Shown: positions 7,945 through 17,700 of the stretch, one piece after another
How the letters are laid out: every line of letters starts with the position of its first letter
Numbering within the stretch: the stretch's first letter is position 1
DNA from: Streptomyces europaeiscabiei
GTDB taxonomy: Bacteria > Actinomycetota > Actinomycetes > Streptomycetales > Streptomycetaceae
DNA: 64,000 nucleotides
Reading direction: 5' to 3'
Assembly (NCBI RefSeq): GCF_001550375.1
Contig: NZ_LRTR01000829.1
Location: 62,001-126,000, forward strand
Notes under the pieces: model-generated
What the model was told of the DNA's origin: nothing
What the model saw: only the letters and a program-made list of their open reading frames with translations
Databases searched by the model: none
Translations under genes and position numbers: made by a program

Positions 7945-8844
7945 CTAGGCCGCTTGGCCCGCCGGGTGGAAGTTGATGCGTTCACTGATGACGGGGAAGC
8001 CAGCCTTGGCAAAGTTCGCGGCCATGGGGAAGTTGCCCTGGTCCGTCGCTCCGCTGACGAACTCCGCGCCCTGCTCGACGAGGAGGTGGGTGCACTCCGC
8101 GAGGAGGTCGTAGGCGTAGCCGCGACCGCGCTGTTCCGGGACGACTCCGATGAAGCCGATGGTCGGGCCGGAGGGGTTGTGGGCGGGGATGTGGATGCCG
8201 GCCAGGTCGCCCTCCGACGTGTGCGCGATCTGCCACCACTCCCGTGGGGAGGGGCACCAGTGGAAGAAGTCGAGTTCCTCCCGGGCGGCCTGGTCGAGGC
8301 CGCCCTCTTCGATGGCCCTGAGCGCGTGGGCGTCCAGGGTGACGGAGTGGATGCGGCGCAACGCGTCGAAGAACACGGTGTCGTCGGGTTCGGCGCTGAA
8401 GCGCAGGCGTCCGGGCCGCTCGGGCAGACCTCGCTCCGGGGTCCAGCGGTACAGGAAGCGTTCCACCAGGAGTTCGTACCCTGCGGCTCGTGCGGCGGCG
8501 AAGCGCGCCTCGGCGCCGGCGCGCAGGTCGGTCTTTTCCCGCCAGCCGCCGGGCAGGTTGATCTCGAGTTCGACCTGCCAGGGAGCGGAGCGCAGGAGCT
8601 CGGCGCCGGCCTCCTCCTCGCCCTCGGCCACGTCGAACCAGTTGATGTTGACGGGCTCCGAGTCGTCGGGGCCGCCCCACCACGCGCCGCGTGCGACGAC
8701 CTCGCCGTCGCGCAGGGCGACGCGCTTCCAGTCGGGGCGGAACTGGGTACGCCGATGGCCTTCACGGGCGCCCAGGGGGTCGGGGAGTGCGTCGAAGAGA
8801 TGAGCGTCGCTCGCGGAGAGCGCGCGGATGACCGGATCGGTCAT
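7945..8844 (-). CDS. GNAT-family N-acetyltransferase
   Basis: This encodes a 299-residue cytosolic enzyme expected to transfer an acetyl group from acetyl-CoA to an amine substrate that cannot be predicted. The C-terminal GNAT core has motif A as VVPEQRGRGYAYDLL (about residues 233-247, the pyrophosphate loop being QRGRGY), followed by GATDQGNFPMAANFAKAGF, the typical motif B region. The N-terminal 140 residues may be a second, degenerate GNAT fold, as in tandem GNAT proteins; the length of about 300 supports this. ATG at 8844 is the first start and matches the conserved beginning IRALSASDAHLFDALPDPLG. The gene is transcribed alone, with about 300 bp of apparently empty sequence upstream (8845-9153). 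Confidence 0.85.
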   Translation of the reverse strand: MTDPVIRALSASDAHLFDALPDPLGAREGHRRTQFRPDWKRVALRDGEVVARGAWWGGPDDSEPVNINWFDVAEGEEEAGAELLRSAPWQVELEINLPGGWREKTDLRAGAEARFAAARAAGYELLVERFLYRWTPERGLPERPGRLRFSAEPDDTVFFDALRRIHSVTLDAHALRAIEEGGLDQAAREELDFFHWCPSPREWWQIAHTSEGDLAGIHIPAHNPSGPTIGFIGVVPEQRGRGYAYDLLAECTHLLVEQGAEFVSGATDQGNFPMAANFAKAGFPVISERINFHPAGQAA

Positions 8845-9153
8845 GGATTCCTCCGGGATACAGGCTGCTTGGAGCGCTCCCGGTCAGAACTCACGAACCA
8901 CGCCGGGACAGCGGAAAGAGGGAGCGCTGGAAAGGTGTGAACCGCACGGCACTCGCCTCCTTCCAGCCATCTCAGGGCGTGGAGCCACACACTAAGTGAT
9001 CTACCGCGGGCCCGTCCACGGATTTCCTTACGCCCTGACCCGCGATTGATGTGGTCAAGCGTTCCCGCGGCGGTTGAGTTCGAGCGGGCGCTGTCACGTG
9101 GGCTGGGCGGGTGAGACGATCGCCGGGTTGATCATGGTGGAGGGGGATCGTTC

Positions 9154-9663
9154 GTGGGGAGCGCGTCGCTGTCGTACACGGGTCACCGGTACCCGGTCGA
9201 GGTGATCTCCCACTGCGTGTGGCTGTACTTCCGCTTCCCGCTCAGCTTCCGTGAGGTCGAGGAGTTGACGCTCGAGCGCGGGGTGAGCGTCTCCTACGAG
9301 ACCATCCGCCGCTGGTGCATGAAATTCGGGCAGCAGTACGCCCATTCGCTGCGCCGCCGCCGGCCCCGGCCTGGGGGCAAGTGGCATCTGGACGAGGTCT
9401 TCATCAAGATCAACGGTGAGCGGAAGTACCTGTGGCGGGCCGTCGACCAGGACGGCAACGTCCTGGACATCCTCGTGCAGAACCGCCGGGACAAGGCCGC
9501 GGCCCGGCGCTTCCTGCGCCGTCTGATGAAGAAGACGAGCGCGGTGCCGAGGGTGGTCGTCACGGACAAGCTCCGCTCCTACGGCGCCGCCCATCGCGAG
9601 GTCGCCCCTGGCCTTGAAGGTGTTCCGCTGCTGGGCGGCGGCTGTGAGCGGACCGGACGGTAG
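9154..9663 (+). pseudogene. IS6-family transposase, C-terminally truncated
   Basis: Residues 1-150 match IS6/IS26-type transposases: a zinc-finger-less N-terminus, the HTH-like VSVSYETIRRWCMKFGQQYA and the first catalytic Asp in GKWHLDEVFIKI. The second lies in VVVTDKLRSYGAAHREV. The reading departs from the family right after HREV: the expected NRAENSHQPTR-type segment with the catalytic Glu is absent. The start is GTG at 9154. The 3' break at about 9620 abuts the sigma-factor gene's terminus. Confidence 0.8.
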
Positions 9664-9674
9664 GTAAACACGCC

Positions 9675-10613
9675 TCAACCCGTCGTCCAGCGATGGAGCT
9701 TCTCGGGGTTGCGTACGACCCAGATGTGCTTGATCCGGTCGTCCGCGACCTCGAACGCGTACACCGACACGATGACGCCGTCCTGCTGGGCCACCAGACC
9801 GGGCTGACCATTGACCGTCCGTTCCAGGAACGTCATGGTGTCGGGCTTGCGACGGGCGATCTCTCGCCAGACGTGCGCGATCTGCTCGGCGCCTTCGATG
9901 GGGCGTGGGAAGGTGATGGCAAGGCCACCGCCGTCGGCGATCGCCGTAGCATCGGGGTCGAGCAGGCCGATCAGGGCGTCGATGTCCTTGGCCTCCCAGG
10001 CTTGCTTGAAGTCCCTGACGACGGCGGCGCGTTGGGCTGCCGAAGTCGTGGGAGACTGCGCGGCCCGGATGCGGCGGCGGGCCGAGGAGGCCAACTGGCG
10101 GCATGCCGCCGGGGTACGGCCGACGATCTCGGCCACTTCGGCAAACGAGTGGCAGAAGACGTCGTGCAGGATGAAAGCGACGCGTTCGGCCGGGGTCATC
10201 GATTCGAGCACGACCAAGAAGGCCAGATTGACCGACTCGTCCAGGGTGACCCGGTCGGCCGGATCGGCCGCCGCACCGTCCGCCGGCCCAAAGATCCACT
10301 CCGAATTCTCGGGCAGTGGCTCTGGGATCCATTCGCCCACGTAGGTCTCTCGCCTAGCCCGTGCCGAGCCGAGCAGGTTGAGGCAGATGCGACCGGCGAC
10401 TGTCGTCAGCCAGGCGCCGGGGTTCTCGACGGCGTCCTGCTGCTGCCGAGACATGGCGTACCAGCGGGTGTAGGTCTCCTGGACGGCGTCCTCGGCCTCG
10501 GCCAGGGAGCCCAGAAGCCGGTACGCGCGATTGATCAGTTGGCGCCGCTCGCTCATGAGCGCGTCCAGGCGCGGATCGGGCAGGCCGTGTCCTGGCTCGG
10601 ATCGGGTGCTCAT
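9675..10613 (-). CDS. ECF41-type RNA polymerase sigma factor (SigJ-like)
   Basis: This encodes a 312-residue extracytoplasmic-function sigma factor that would direct RNA polymerase to a small local regulon. Region 2 (about residues 20-95: LINRAYRLLGSLAEAEDAVQ, then TRWYAMS and WLTTVAGRICLNLLGSAR) is followed by region 4 (about 130-195: MTPAERVAFILHDVFCHSFA and EIVGRTPAACRQLASSARRR). The C-terminal SnoaL-like domain (about 205-312) is diagnostic of ECF41. It carries the linker motif W-I-P-E-P (family WLPEP), the motif DGGG and the motif NPEKL (family NPDKL). In known ECF41 factors this domain both stimulates and restrains activity in place of an anti-sigma factor. ATG at 10613 is chosen; the frame stays open far upstream but only as a shadow. 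The neighbouring AOC-like and SnoaL genes are likely targets. Confidence 0.92.
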   Translation of the reverse strand: MSTRSEPGHGLPDPRLDALMSERRQLINRAYRLLGSLAEAEDAVQETYTRWYAMSRQQQDAVENPGAWLTTVAGRICLNLLGSARARRETYVGEWIPEPLPENSEWIFGPADGAAADPADRVTLDESVNLAFLVVLESMTPAERVAFILHDVFCHSFAEVAEIVGRTPAACRQLASSARRRIRAAQSPTTSAAQRAAVVRDFKQAWEAKDIDALIGLLDPDATAIADGGGLAITFPRPIEGAEQIAHVWREIARRKPDTMTFLERTVNGQPGLVAQQDGVIVSVYAFEVADDRIKHIWVVRNPEKLHRWTTG

Positions 10614-10649
10614 GGTGCCGAAGGCTCCCTTCGTCGTATCTACCCTTAC

Positions 10650-10726
10650 CGGTTCGACAACACAGCCCCGCGGAATGTGAGGCGACGCACCAGCCTCACA
10701 TTCCGCGGGGCTGTGTTGTCGAACCG
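10650..10726. repeat. 34-bp perfect inverted repeat in divergent promoter region
   Basis: Arms 10650-10683 and 10693-10726 are perfect reverse complements around a 9-base loop. The structure lies 36 bp upstream of the sigma-factor start and 160 bp upstream of the AOC-like gene. No flanking U-tract is present. It could be a terminator inherited from lost DNA, a very strong RNA hairpin in a leader, or a tiny non-autonomous mobile element. Confidence 0.7.
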
Positions 10727-10886
10727 CTGAGACGAACACATCGCCCAGCGAGACGTTGGCGCTCAGCTCGTCGGCGTACCTACCGGGTGCTCCAGGGCCG
10801 GCCACGAGGTCGCCCCTCCGGCGCCCGCTAACCGGCAACGCCCACCAGGAGCAGAAACTGCTTGAGCAAATGAGGAGGTTTCCATC

Positions 10887-11423
10887 ATGGTCACCAGAAG
10901 ACTGGGATCCGTCGGCGTGCATGACAGGGAACGGACGAACAACAACACACGAGCGTCGCTCACAAAACTCTTCTCCATTTCGCTGGTTACCGCTTTGGTC
11001 GGCGTCTTTTCCGTAAATAGCGCAGACGCCGATACCCCGGAAAGGCGACAAGTCGAGGTCCTCGAACTCAAGGTTCAGAACGATCAGTACGCGTATACCG
11101 ATCTCGACCCGAAAGGGCCGAGCCTGGGTGATACGTACGTCTACTCCGGCACCGCGATAAAGGACGGCCGCAGTGTCGGACACGGGGGCGGGTCGTGCCA
11201 GGTCATCCACATCAAGGGCGACGAACTCACGACCCAGTGCCTGATCACGATGGAACTTAAGCGCGGCTCTCTGACGATGCAGTCGCTCTGGGGGAGCGGA
11301 ACGAGCTTGCTCGACATGGCGATCACCGGCGGTACGGGCGACTTCCGTGAAGCGCGGGGCACCGTTCGCTACTGGGACATCGCAACGCCGAAAGAGAGGG
11401 TGCGGGCCGAAATTCTGCGCTGA
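10887..11423 (+). CDS. Exported allene-oxide-cyclase-barrel-like protein
   Basis: This encodes a 178-residue protein. The first about 48 residues have a basic N-terminus and a hydrophobic stretch (LFSISLVTALVGVFSV) ending in a plausible Sec cleavage site after ADA. The mature part is a beta-barrel of the allene oxide cyclase/dirigent-like superfamily, with the signature VYSGTAIKD, GGSCQVIHI, and SLLDMAITGGTGDFREARGT. The late G-G-T-G-x-F-x-x-A-x-G motif is the hallmark. Bacterial members have no proven enzymatic function; they may bind small hydrophobic molecules. A clear ribosome binding site (GAGGAGG) lies 8 bases upstream of the ATG. It is divergent from the ECF41 gene and followed after 75 bp by a SnoaL-like gene, so co-regulation by the sigma factor is likely but not shown. 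Confidence 0.82.
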   Translation: MVTRRLGSVGVHDRERTNNNTRASLTKLFSISLVTALVGVFSVNSADADTPERRQVEVLELKVQNDQYAYTDLDPKGPSLGDTYVYSGTAIKDGRSVGHGGGSCQVIHIKGDELTTQCLITMELKRGSLTMQSLWGSGTSLLDMAITGGTGDFREARGTVRYWDIATPKERVRAEILR

Positions 11424-11498
11424 TAGGTGGAGCGCAATCCGCAGCGCGGAGCGTGTGAGAAGCCAAGGTTTCACCACGAAAGGGAACGTGAGGTCGCG

Positions 11499-11939
11499 AT
11501 GCCTACGCAACGCGAGATGGACGAAGCCGAGATCCGCCGGCAAGTCGACATGATCGCCCAGGGACTCCAGGCCAAGGATCCCGGGGGCCTGAAGACGCTG
11601 TACGCAACGGACATCGTGTCCTTCGACATCGAGCCGCCGCTCCAGAGTGTGGGGATGGAGGCGAAACTCAAGAACTGGGCGCCCGTGTTCGCGTTCTTCG
11701 AGAGCGTGACCTACGACGTTCGCGAGCTGACCCTCACCGTGGGTGATGACGTGGCCTTCGGGCACGCCTTTGCTCGTCTCAGCGGCACGCTGAAGGACGG
11801 GACGGCGATGAGCGGTATGTGGGTCAGGGTCACGTACTGCTTCCGGAAGATCGACGGGACCTGGCTGATCACGCACGACCAGGTCTCGGTGCCGTTCGAC
11901 ATCGCGAGCGGCAAAGGAGCGGTCGACCTCGAACCCTGA
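11499..11939 (+). CDS. SnoaL/DUF4440-like (NTF2-fold) protein
   Basis: This encodes a 146-residue cytosolic protein with the NTF2 fold seen in YybH/DUF4440 and SnoaL-like proteins. It has an N-terminal helix (DEAEIRRQVDMIAQGLQAKD), then LYATDIVSFDIEPP and a C-terminal sheet with VTYCFRKIDGTWLITHDQVS. The ATG at 11499 follows a weak GTGAGG-type binding site; the frame is open to 11427 but the N-terminal part there has no family support. It sits 75 bp after the exported AOC-like gene on the same strand, probably one operon, and opposite the ECF41 factor, whose own C-terminus is also SnoaL-like. Substrate or ligand is unknown. From 11940 to 12396 I see no gene. Confidence 0.78.
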   Translation: MPTQREMDEAEIRRQVDMIAQGLQAKDPGGLKTLYATDIVSFDIEPPLQSVGMEAKLKNWAPVFAFFESVTYDVRELTLTVGDDVAFGHAFARLSGTLKDGTAMSGMWVRVTYCFRKIDGTWLITHDQVSVPFDIASGKGAVDLEP

Positions 11940-12396
11940 CAGATCACGGGAGTTCGAGCAATACCAGGCAACTGTCCACGCTTTGCATCGAAATTTCTCT
12001 ACGCGGGCCGGGAGTTCCGGACCGAACTATGTGGTGCACCCCACCGACCGCGCCGGCGCCGTCGTCGAGGCCGGCGCAATCACTGAGAGCAAGGAGTTCA
12101 CGTCCGTCGGAGCCGTAGGAGTAGCCAGTGTCCATGGATCAGGCGGACCCCGTCGTGGAAGTCGCCATCGCCGTTCGGGCCGGCGACGACGCGGTTGATC
12201 CACTCGTCCGCCGTCACCGGAACCAAGGTGGCTTTCGCCGATCCGATACCTGCCTTCCGGGGACACGGAATCAGGCCGTGCTGGGGGGTGGGACCCCTGC
12301 CGAGAACGGTGCCAAGATCCAGAACTCATGTACGTGAGGTCAATGAGCACCGACCCTAGTACTGCAACGGTGCTTGTTCTGATTGCTGGACAGTTG

Positions 12397-12990
12397 TCAT
12401 GGGCTGTGTCCGCGTCGTTTGTAGTGGCTGATGCGGGCTTGATACTGGCGTCGTCGTCGCCAGTGTGACCAGTGCAGGATGTCGTCGACCGGGGTAGGGC
12501 GGCGGCCGGTGAGGCGGGTGATCAGGCGTCTGATCTCGGCGAGGCTGAGGTGGATGAGCTGGGAGGATCCGTTTCTGCTTTGTCCGTGTCCAGCTCTCGG
12601 GCCCGCAGGACGGTGAGGCAGGCGTGGGCGGCCATGGCCAGAGTCATGTGGCGGTGCCAGCCGGGATAGCGGCGGACCTGGTAGTCGTCCAGGCCGCATT
12701 CCTGCTTCGCGGTCTGGAAACATTCCTCGACAGCCCAGCGGCTGCCTGCGATGCGGATCAGCTCGTCCAGCGTGGTCTGGGCGGGGCAGTAGGCGATGTA
12801 GTAGGAGATCTCCTCGGGCCGGCTGACGCTGCGGCGGGCGAGAACCCAGTGTCGGCGGTCCTCGCGGTGCCAGGGCCTCACCTCGACGCGGGCCCAGTCG
12901 TAGATCCGCCGGCCATGGGCTCCCTCGCCGCAGGAACGGCGTTTCCACTTCTGCCGGGGCAGGCCGGGAAACAGCTCGAGCTGTGCAGGG
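12397..12990 (-). pseudogene. IS701-family transposase, C-terminal remnant with frameshift
   Basis: The minus strand reads WKRRSCGEGAHGRRIYDWAR, WVLARRSVSRPEEISYYIAY and then WAVEECFQTAKQECGLDDYQ, the catalytic-glutamate region of IS701-type transposases. Near 12570 the frame changes and the natural ending continues as LSLAEIRRLITRLTG and WSHWRRRRQYQARISHYKRR to the stop at 12397. The N-terminal two thirds are missing: the match begins near 12990, exactly where an unrelated plus-strand gene fragment starts. This is a different subgroup from the 6.8-kb copy. Confidence 0.8.
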
Positions 12991-13001
12991 ATACTGCTGT
13001 G

Positions 13002-13481
13002 GTGCTGTTGACGTGGATTGCTGAGGTGGCGGACGAGCCTCTGGTGCTGGAGCCGGCTGACCGGCGGGTGGAGTGGGAGACCAACACCTGGTCGCTGGGT
13101 GCGGCTGACGAGGACAGGAGTTCGTTGTCCGTCGCCGAGGTGGTGGCGGCCTTCGAGCGGACTGCTGCTGCCATCCGGAAACGCATTCGCGATCTGCGCT
13201 TCTCCGGGGTGGCGACGTTCTATGTGTGGCACGACAAGCAGGCAGGACAGCTTCGGTGCTCGACCGGTTCTGTGCCCCCGGATGCGTTGCCGTTCAGCGG
13301 TACCTATGTGGCTTCCGACGACCTCGGTCCGGTCGCCGAGGGATTTCTGGCCGACAGCGAGCCGGGCTTCATCGCCTGGTCGGACCTGGACGACGTGCAG
13401 TGCCTCTCGGGGAAGACCGAGACCGAGCCGGAGATCTTGCCCTTCGCTGTCTGGGTCAGCAGTGTCGGAGCTTCACGCTGA
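13002..13481 (+). CDS. Hypothetical protein, possibly 5'-truncated
   Basis: The region has a coherent 159-residue reading: VLEPADRRVEWETNTWSLGA, then a helical part with AAFERTAAAIRKRIRDLRFS, followed by GVATFYVWHDKQAGQLR and an acidic end. Codon bias supports coding. I do not recognise a family. A GTG at 13002 could serve as start but has no good ribosome binding site, and the preceding bases belong to the IS701 remnant. The true N-terminus was therefore probably lost. The stop overlaps the convergent IS5 pseudogene by 9 bp. It is best treated as a possibly non-functional remnant of a cytosolic protein. Confidence 0.5.
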   Translation: MLLTWIAEVADEPLVLEPADRRVEWETNTWSLGAADEDRSSLSVAEVVAAFERTAAAIRKRIRDLRFSGVATFYVWHDKQAGQLRCSTGSVPPDALPFSGTYVASDDLGPVAEGFLADSEPGFIAWSDLDDVQCLSGKTETEPEILPFAVWVSSVGASR

Positions 13482-14280
13482 CTGGTCCTGCTTGTCCGCA
13501 CGGACGAGTCGGCGGTGGCAGATGAGGGCTGCGGCTATGCCGGCGAAGGCGAGGAAGTGTTCTGCCTTGCGTTCGTAGCGGCGGTGGAGCCGACGGCAGC
13601 CGGCGAGCCAGGACGCGGTCCTCTCAACAACCCATCGGTGGCGGCCGAGCCGCTGCGAGGACTCGACCCCTTTGCTGGCTATGCGGTGGCGGATGCCCCG
13701 CTTGCGGAGCCATCGGCGCAGGTGGTCATAGTCGTAGCCCTTGTCGGCGTGCAGCTTTGCCGGGCGGCGGCGACGGGGTCCGCGGGGAGAACGAATGGGC
13801 GGGATGCCACGCACGAGCGGCTGAAGGCCCTGGCTGTCGTGCATGTTGGCAGCCGAGATGCCCAGCGACAGTGGGAGTCCGTTCCGGTCCGTGATCAGGT
13901 GAATTTTCGATCCCAGCTTGCCGCGGTCGGTCGGATTCGGTCCGGTCAGTGGCCCTCTTTTGCTGCCCGGAGGCTGACGGAGTCGATCGCGCACCGTGCC
14001 AGTCGAGCTCGCCGCGGGCGCCGAGTTCGTCCAGGACGACGCGGTGGAGCCTTGCCCAGACGCGGGCCCGGCTCCACTGAGCAAACCGTCGGTAGACCGT
14101 CTGCCAGCTCGGACCGAACACCGGTGGGAGCTGCCGCCAAGTGCAGCCCGAGGTGGCCACGAAGATGATCGCGGCCAGCGCCTCGCGGTCACCGGCCCGC
14201 CGCCGGCCACCACCCTGCGGACGTATCACCTCCGTTGGCGGCACCACCCGCCGAAACAGCACGTCACACGTACGGCCCAC
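13473..14280 (-). pseudogene. IS5-family transposase, broken by two frameshifts
   Basis: The family sequence can be followed on the minus strand: PPTEVIRPQGGGRRRAGDRE, FVATSGCTWRQLPPVFGPSW and VVLDELGARGELDW. A frame change near 13995 gives RCAIDSVSLRAAKEGH, and a second near 13955 gives GPLTGPNPTDRGKLGSKIHL. It then runs HADKGYDYDHLRRWLRKRGI and RHRWVVERTASWLAGCRRLH to the stop at 13473. Both indels are within 50 bp. IS5 copies can use a programmed frameshift, but two shifts of this type and an apparent loss of the N-terminus argue for decay. Confidence 0.82.
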
Positions 14281-14358
14281 TCGAAGATGCGATACCTGCC
14301 GGTCCTTGCGGATGCTGGGTGTCCCTGGAGAGCACACGCGAGAAGCGGAGGAGGCGTT

Positions 14359-14706
14359 TTGGCACCTCTGACCCGGATCGCGCTGGACGACGGGGGCTAC
14401 CTGCTGGTCGAGCAGTCGGCCGTGGGGGACGGGCCCGTGAAGGCCGGCCGCGTCGGCGATGCCGTGCGCGAGCTGCCGGGAACTCTGCAAGGGGCACTGG
14501 AACCAGTCACCGAGGCCGCCCGCGCCACACTTGACCAGTTACGCAAGGCCCGGCCGGACGAGATCACCGTCGAGTTCGGCGTCGACCTCGCGATGGAGGC
14601 CGGAGCCGTGATCACCAAGAGTCAGGCCAGTTGCCACCTGAAGGTGACCATGGCGTGGAAGAGTGACGGCGCCGGCCACCCGCACGTGGGCGAGAGTACG
14701 GGCTGA
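14359..14706 (+). CDS. Trypsin-co-occurring domain (CU044_2847-type) protein
   Basis: This encodes a 115-residue protein with the pattern of trypsin-co-occurring domain 1: a beta-rich start (RIALDDGGYLLVEQ), a central helix (LEPVTEAARATLDQLRKARP), then EITVEFGVDLAMEAGAVITK and a final strand SCHLKVTMAWK. Members are encoded beside trypsin-like proteases or STAND ATPases in bacterial conflict systems, and are thought to be substrates, sensors or adaptors. The start is TTG at 14359, chosen because GGAGG lies 5-6 bases upstream and the conserved fold begins there. The stop is 5 bp before the large trypsin-STAND gene, so the two are almost certainly one operon. The upstream region is IS5 debris, so the promoter should lie in 14281-14358. 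Confidence 0.88.
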   Translation: MAPLTRIALDDGGYLLVEQSAVGDGPVKAGRVGDAVRELPGTLQGALEPVTEAARATLDQLRKARPDEITVEFGVDLAMEAGAVITKSQASCHLKVTMAWKSDGAGHPHVGESTG

Positions 14707-14711
14707 TCCCG

Positions 14712-17700
14712 GTGACCGGCGCGGAGAAGGAGCCGGGCGACGGCTTGGCGGCGGACCTGCTCCCTGCCGTGGCGCAGGTCCTCGGGCCCGACGGGGCCGT
14801 GGCCGGGGCGGGATTCGTGGTCACCTGTGCGCATGTCGTCGCGGCGGCCGGGGCCGGGCCCGGTCGGACGGTCTTGTTGGCTTTCCCCCACGTGGACGGC
14901 GCGGTCCGGGTGGAGGGGCACGTTCCGGCCGAGCTGTGGCGTGCCGCCGAACGCGAGGACGTGGCCTTCATCCGGCTGAGCACCCCGTCGGCAGGTCTGC
15001 GGACGCTGCCGCTCGGCTCCGCAGAGGGGTGCCGGGGTCACCAGGTGCGCTCGTTCGGATTCCCCGCCCAGGCTCCTCCGGAGGGACACTTCGGCTTCGG
15101 CGTGACTGGTGATCTACTGCCGAGCTCGGACGGCAGGGGTGCGCATCTTCAGCTGACCGCCGCCAACGACCTCACCACCGGGTTCAGCGGCGGACTCGTC
15201 CTCGACGAGGTGACCGGCCTGGTCATCGGCATGCTCACCGAGATCACCGCCCCCGACGAGTACGAACGAGGACAGGGCATCGCGTACGTCACTCCGACGC
15301 AGGTGCTGCGGGAGATCCTCCCGGGGCTGGCCGAGCGGGAGGTGTGCCCCTACCGGGGGCTGGAGCCGTTCACGGTGGAGCATGCGCGGTGGTTCCAGGG
15401 CCGTCAGGAGGCGGTACGGCAGGTCGTGACGAACCTCGCCCAGCAGCGGCGGCTGACCCTGTTGCTCGGGCCGTCGGGGTCGGGCAAGTCGTCGTTGCTT
15501 CAGGCGGGTGTACTGCGGGCGCTGGCCGCGGGGGAACTGCCGGGCAGTGACCGGTGGTTGCCCGTGCTCACCCGGCCGAGGCAGGACATGCTCGCGGAGA
15601 TCGAGCGAGCCGGGCTGCCCGGGGCGGCCGAGGACGGGATCGCGGCGGCGGTCGGCCGGAGGCTCGCGGCCGAGCCCGGTGGTGAGCGCATCCTGGTGAT
15701 CATCGACCAGTTCGAAGAGCTGTTCACCCAGCCGGGCAATGGCCCGCAAGGGCTCCAGCTGACCGTCGCCGACCAGATCACCACGGCGGTCGGCTCCCAT
15801 GCCCAGCTCAGCGTGATCCTGGTCATGCGCGACGACTTCTACCCTCAACTGGCGGCCAAGGAGCCCGGGTTGCTGGAGGCCGCGATGCCCGGACTCCTCA
15901 ATGTGCCGGGTACCCTGAGCCGGCAGGACCTGCACGACATCATCACCTTGCCCGCCCTGGACGTGGGGCTCCGTTTCCAGCCGGGGCTGCCGGAGCAGAT
16001 CATCACCGACGTCCTGGCCACCACGCCCGAGGCGGCGATCACCCGCGAGGCACCCGTCACCGTGCTGCCCCTGCTGGAGATGACGCTCAGCCAGCTGTGG
16101 CTCCGGCGGCAGGACGGCTACCTCACCCACGAGGCGTACCGCCGCATCGGAGCGGTCAGCGGAAGCGTGACCACGTGGTGCGACAGCGCCCTGAGCGATC
16201 TGTCCCCCGAGCAACGGGCCATCGCCCAGCGCGCGCTGACCTCGCTGGTGCATCCCGCTGACCCCAGCCACAACATCACGGCCGTCCGCACGCAAGTCCC
16301 CCTTGGCGAGCTGCGCGAGCTGGCGGCCGACCCGGGCGACACACCCGACGGCGAGAAGACGGCCGTCGACGAAGTCATCGCCGCCCTAACGCGCCATCGC
16401 ATCATCACCACCCAGACACTCCGGGCACCGCAGCGCCCCGGCGCTCCTTCAGGGGAACCGGTGGCCGAACTGATCCACGAGGCCCTGATCCGAGACTGGG
16501 GCGCGCTGCGGGCATGGGTCGATCAGGACCACCGTTTCCAGGAATGGCTCGAGCACACCCGCGAGAGGCAGGCCCACTGGGCAGCGGAGAAGGACCCGGG
16601 GGACCTGCTGGGCGGGACAGCGCTGGCCGAGGGCCTCGAATGGTCGCGGCGACGCCGGCTGCCGGCCGAGATCACGGCGTACCTCGACGCCAGCAGGCAG
16701 CGCCAACGGGCCTCCATCCGCCGCAGCAGGCGGCTCAATGTGATCCTTGGAGGGCTGCTGGCTCTTGCGCTGATGGCGGCGGGGGGTGCGATCTGGCAGT
16801 GGAGAACGGTGATCGATGCGCGGGAGGCGGCGTTGTCGCGGCAGCTTGCCGAGCAGTCAAACGAACTCATCGGCACGAATCCCGAACTCGCCTCGCTGCT
16901 GGCCGTCAAGGCGTACCGCAGCAGCCACACGACCGAGGCCGTCGAGAGTCTGCGAAGCGCTGCCGCCCTGCCTGTGCATCGCCGCTTGTCCGGACACACC
17001 GACGAGGTGCGTGCAGTGGCGTTCAGCCCCGACGGCCACACGCTCGCCACTGGTAGCGCCGACAAGACAGTACGCCTCTGGGACCCGGCCACCGGCAAAA
17101 CCCGCACCACACTCAAGGGACACACGGACCAGGTGACATCAGTCGCCTACAGCCCCGACGGCCACACGCTCGCCACCGGTAGCGCCGACAAGACAGTACG
17201 CCTCTGGGACCCGGCCACCGGCAAAACCCGCACCACACTCAAGGGACACACGGACCAGGTGACATCAGTCGCCTACAGCCCCGACGGCCACACGCTCGCC
17301 ACCGGTAGCGCCGACAAGACAGTACGCCTCTGGGACCCGGCCACCGGCAAAACCCGCACCACACTCAAGGGACACACGGACCAGGTGACATCAGTCGCCT
17401 ACAGCCCCGACGGCCACACCCTCGCCACCGGTAGCGCCGACAAGACAGTACGCCTCTGGGACCCGGCCACCCACAAAACCCGCACCACACTCAAAGAACA
17501 CACGCAGCCGGTGACGTCAGTCGCCTACAGCCCCGACGGCCACACCCTCGCTACCACCGACGGCTACGACACTCGCTTGAGGCACGCTGTCACCGGCAAG
17601 TCTCACACCACGCTCACGTACGAGACGGCGCTCATCATCACCTTCAGTCCCGACAGCAAGACCTTCGCCACTGCCAGCGATCGCATCGTACGGCTGTGGG

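Noticed and set aside
9675..11876. Sigma factor as a 733-residue protein
   Set aside because: The extra N-terminal 420 residues are the antisense of two convincing genes and the inverted repeat; the sigma domain starts at ATG 10613.
17031..17534. Possible CRISPR array because of regular repeats
   Set aside because: Units are 126 bp, contiguous without spacers, and encode WD40 blades in frame.
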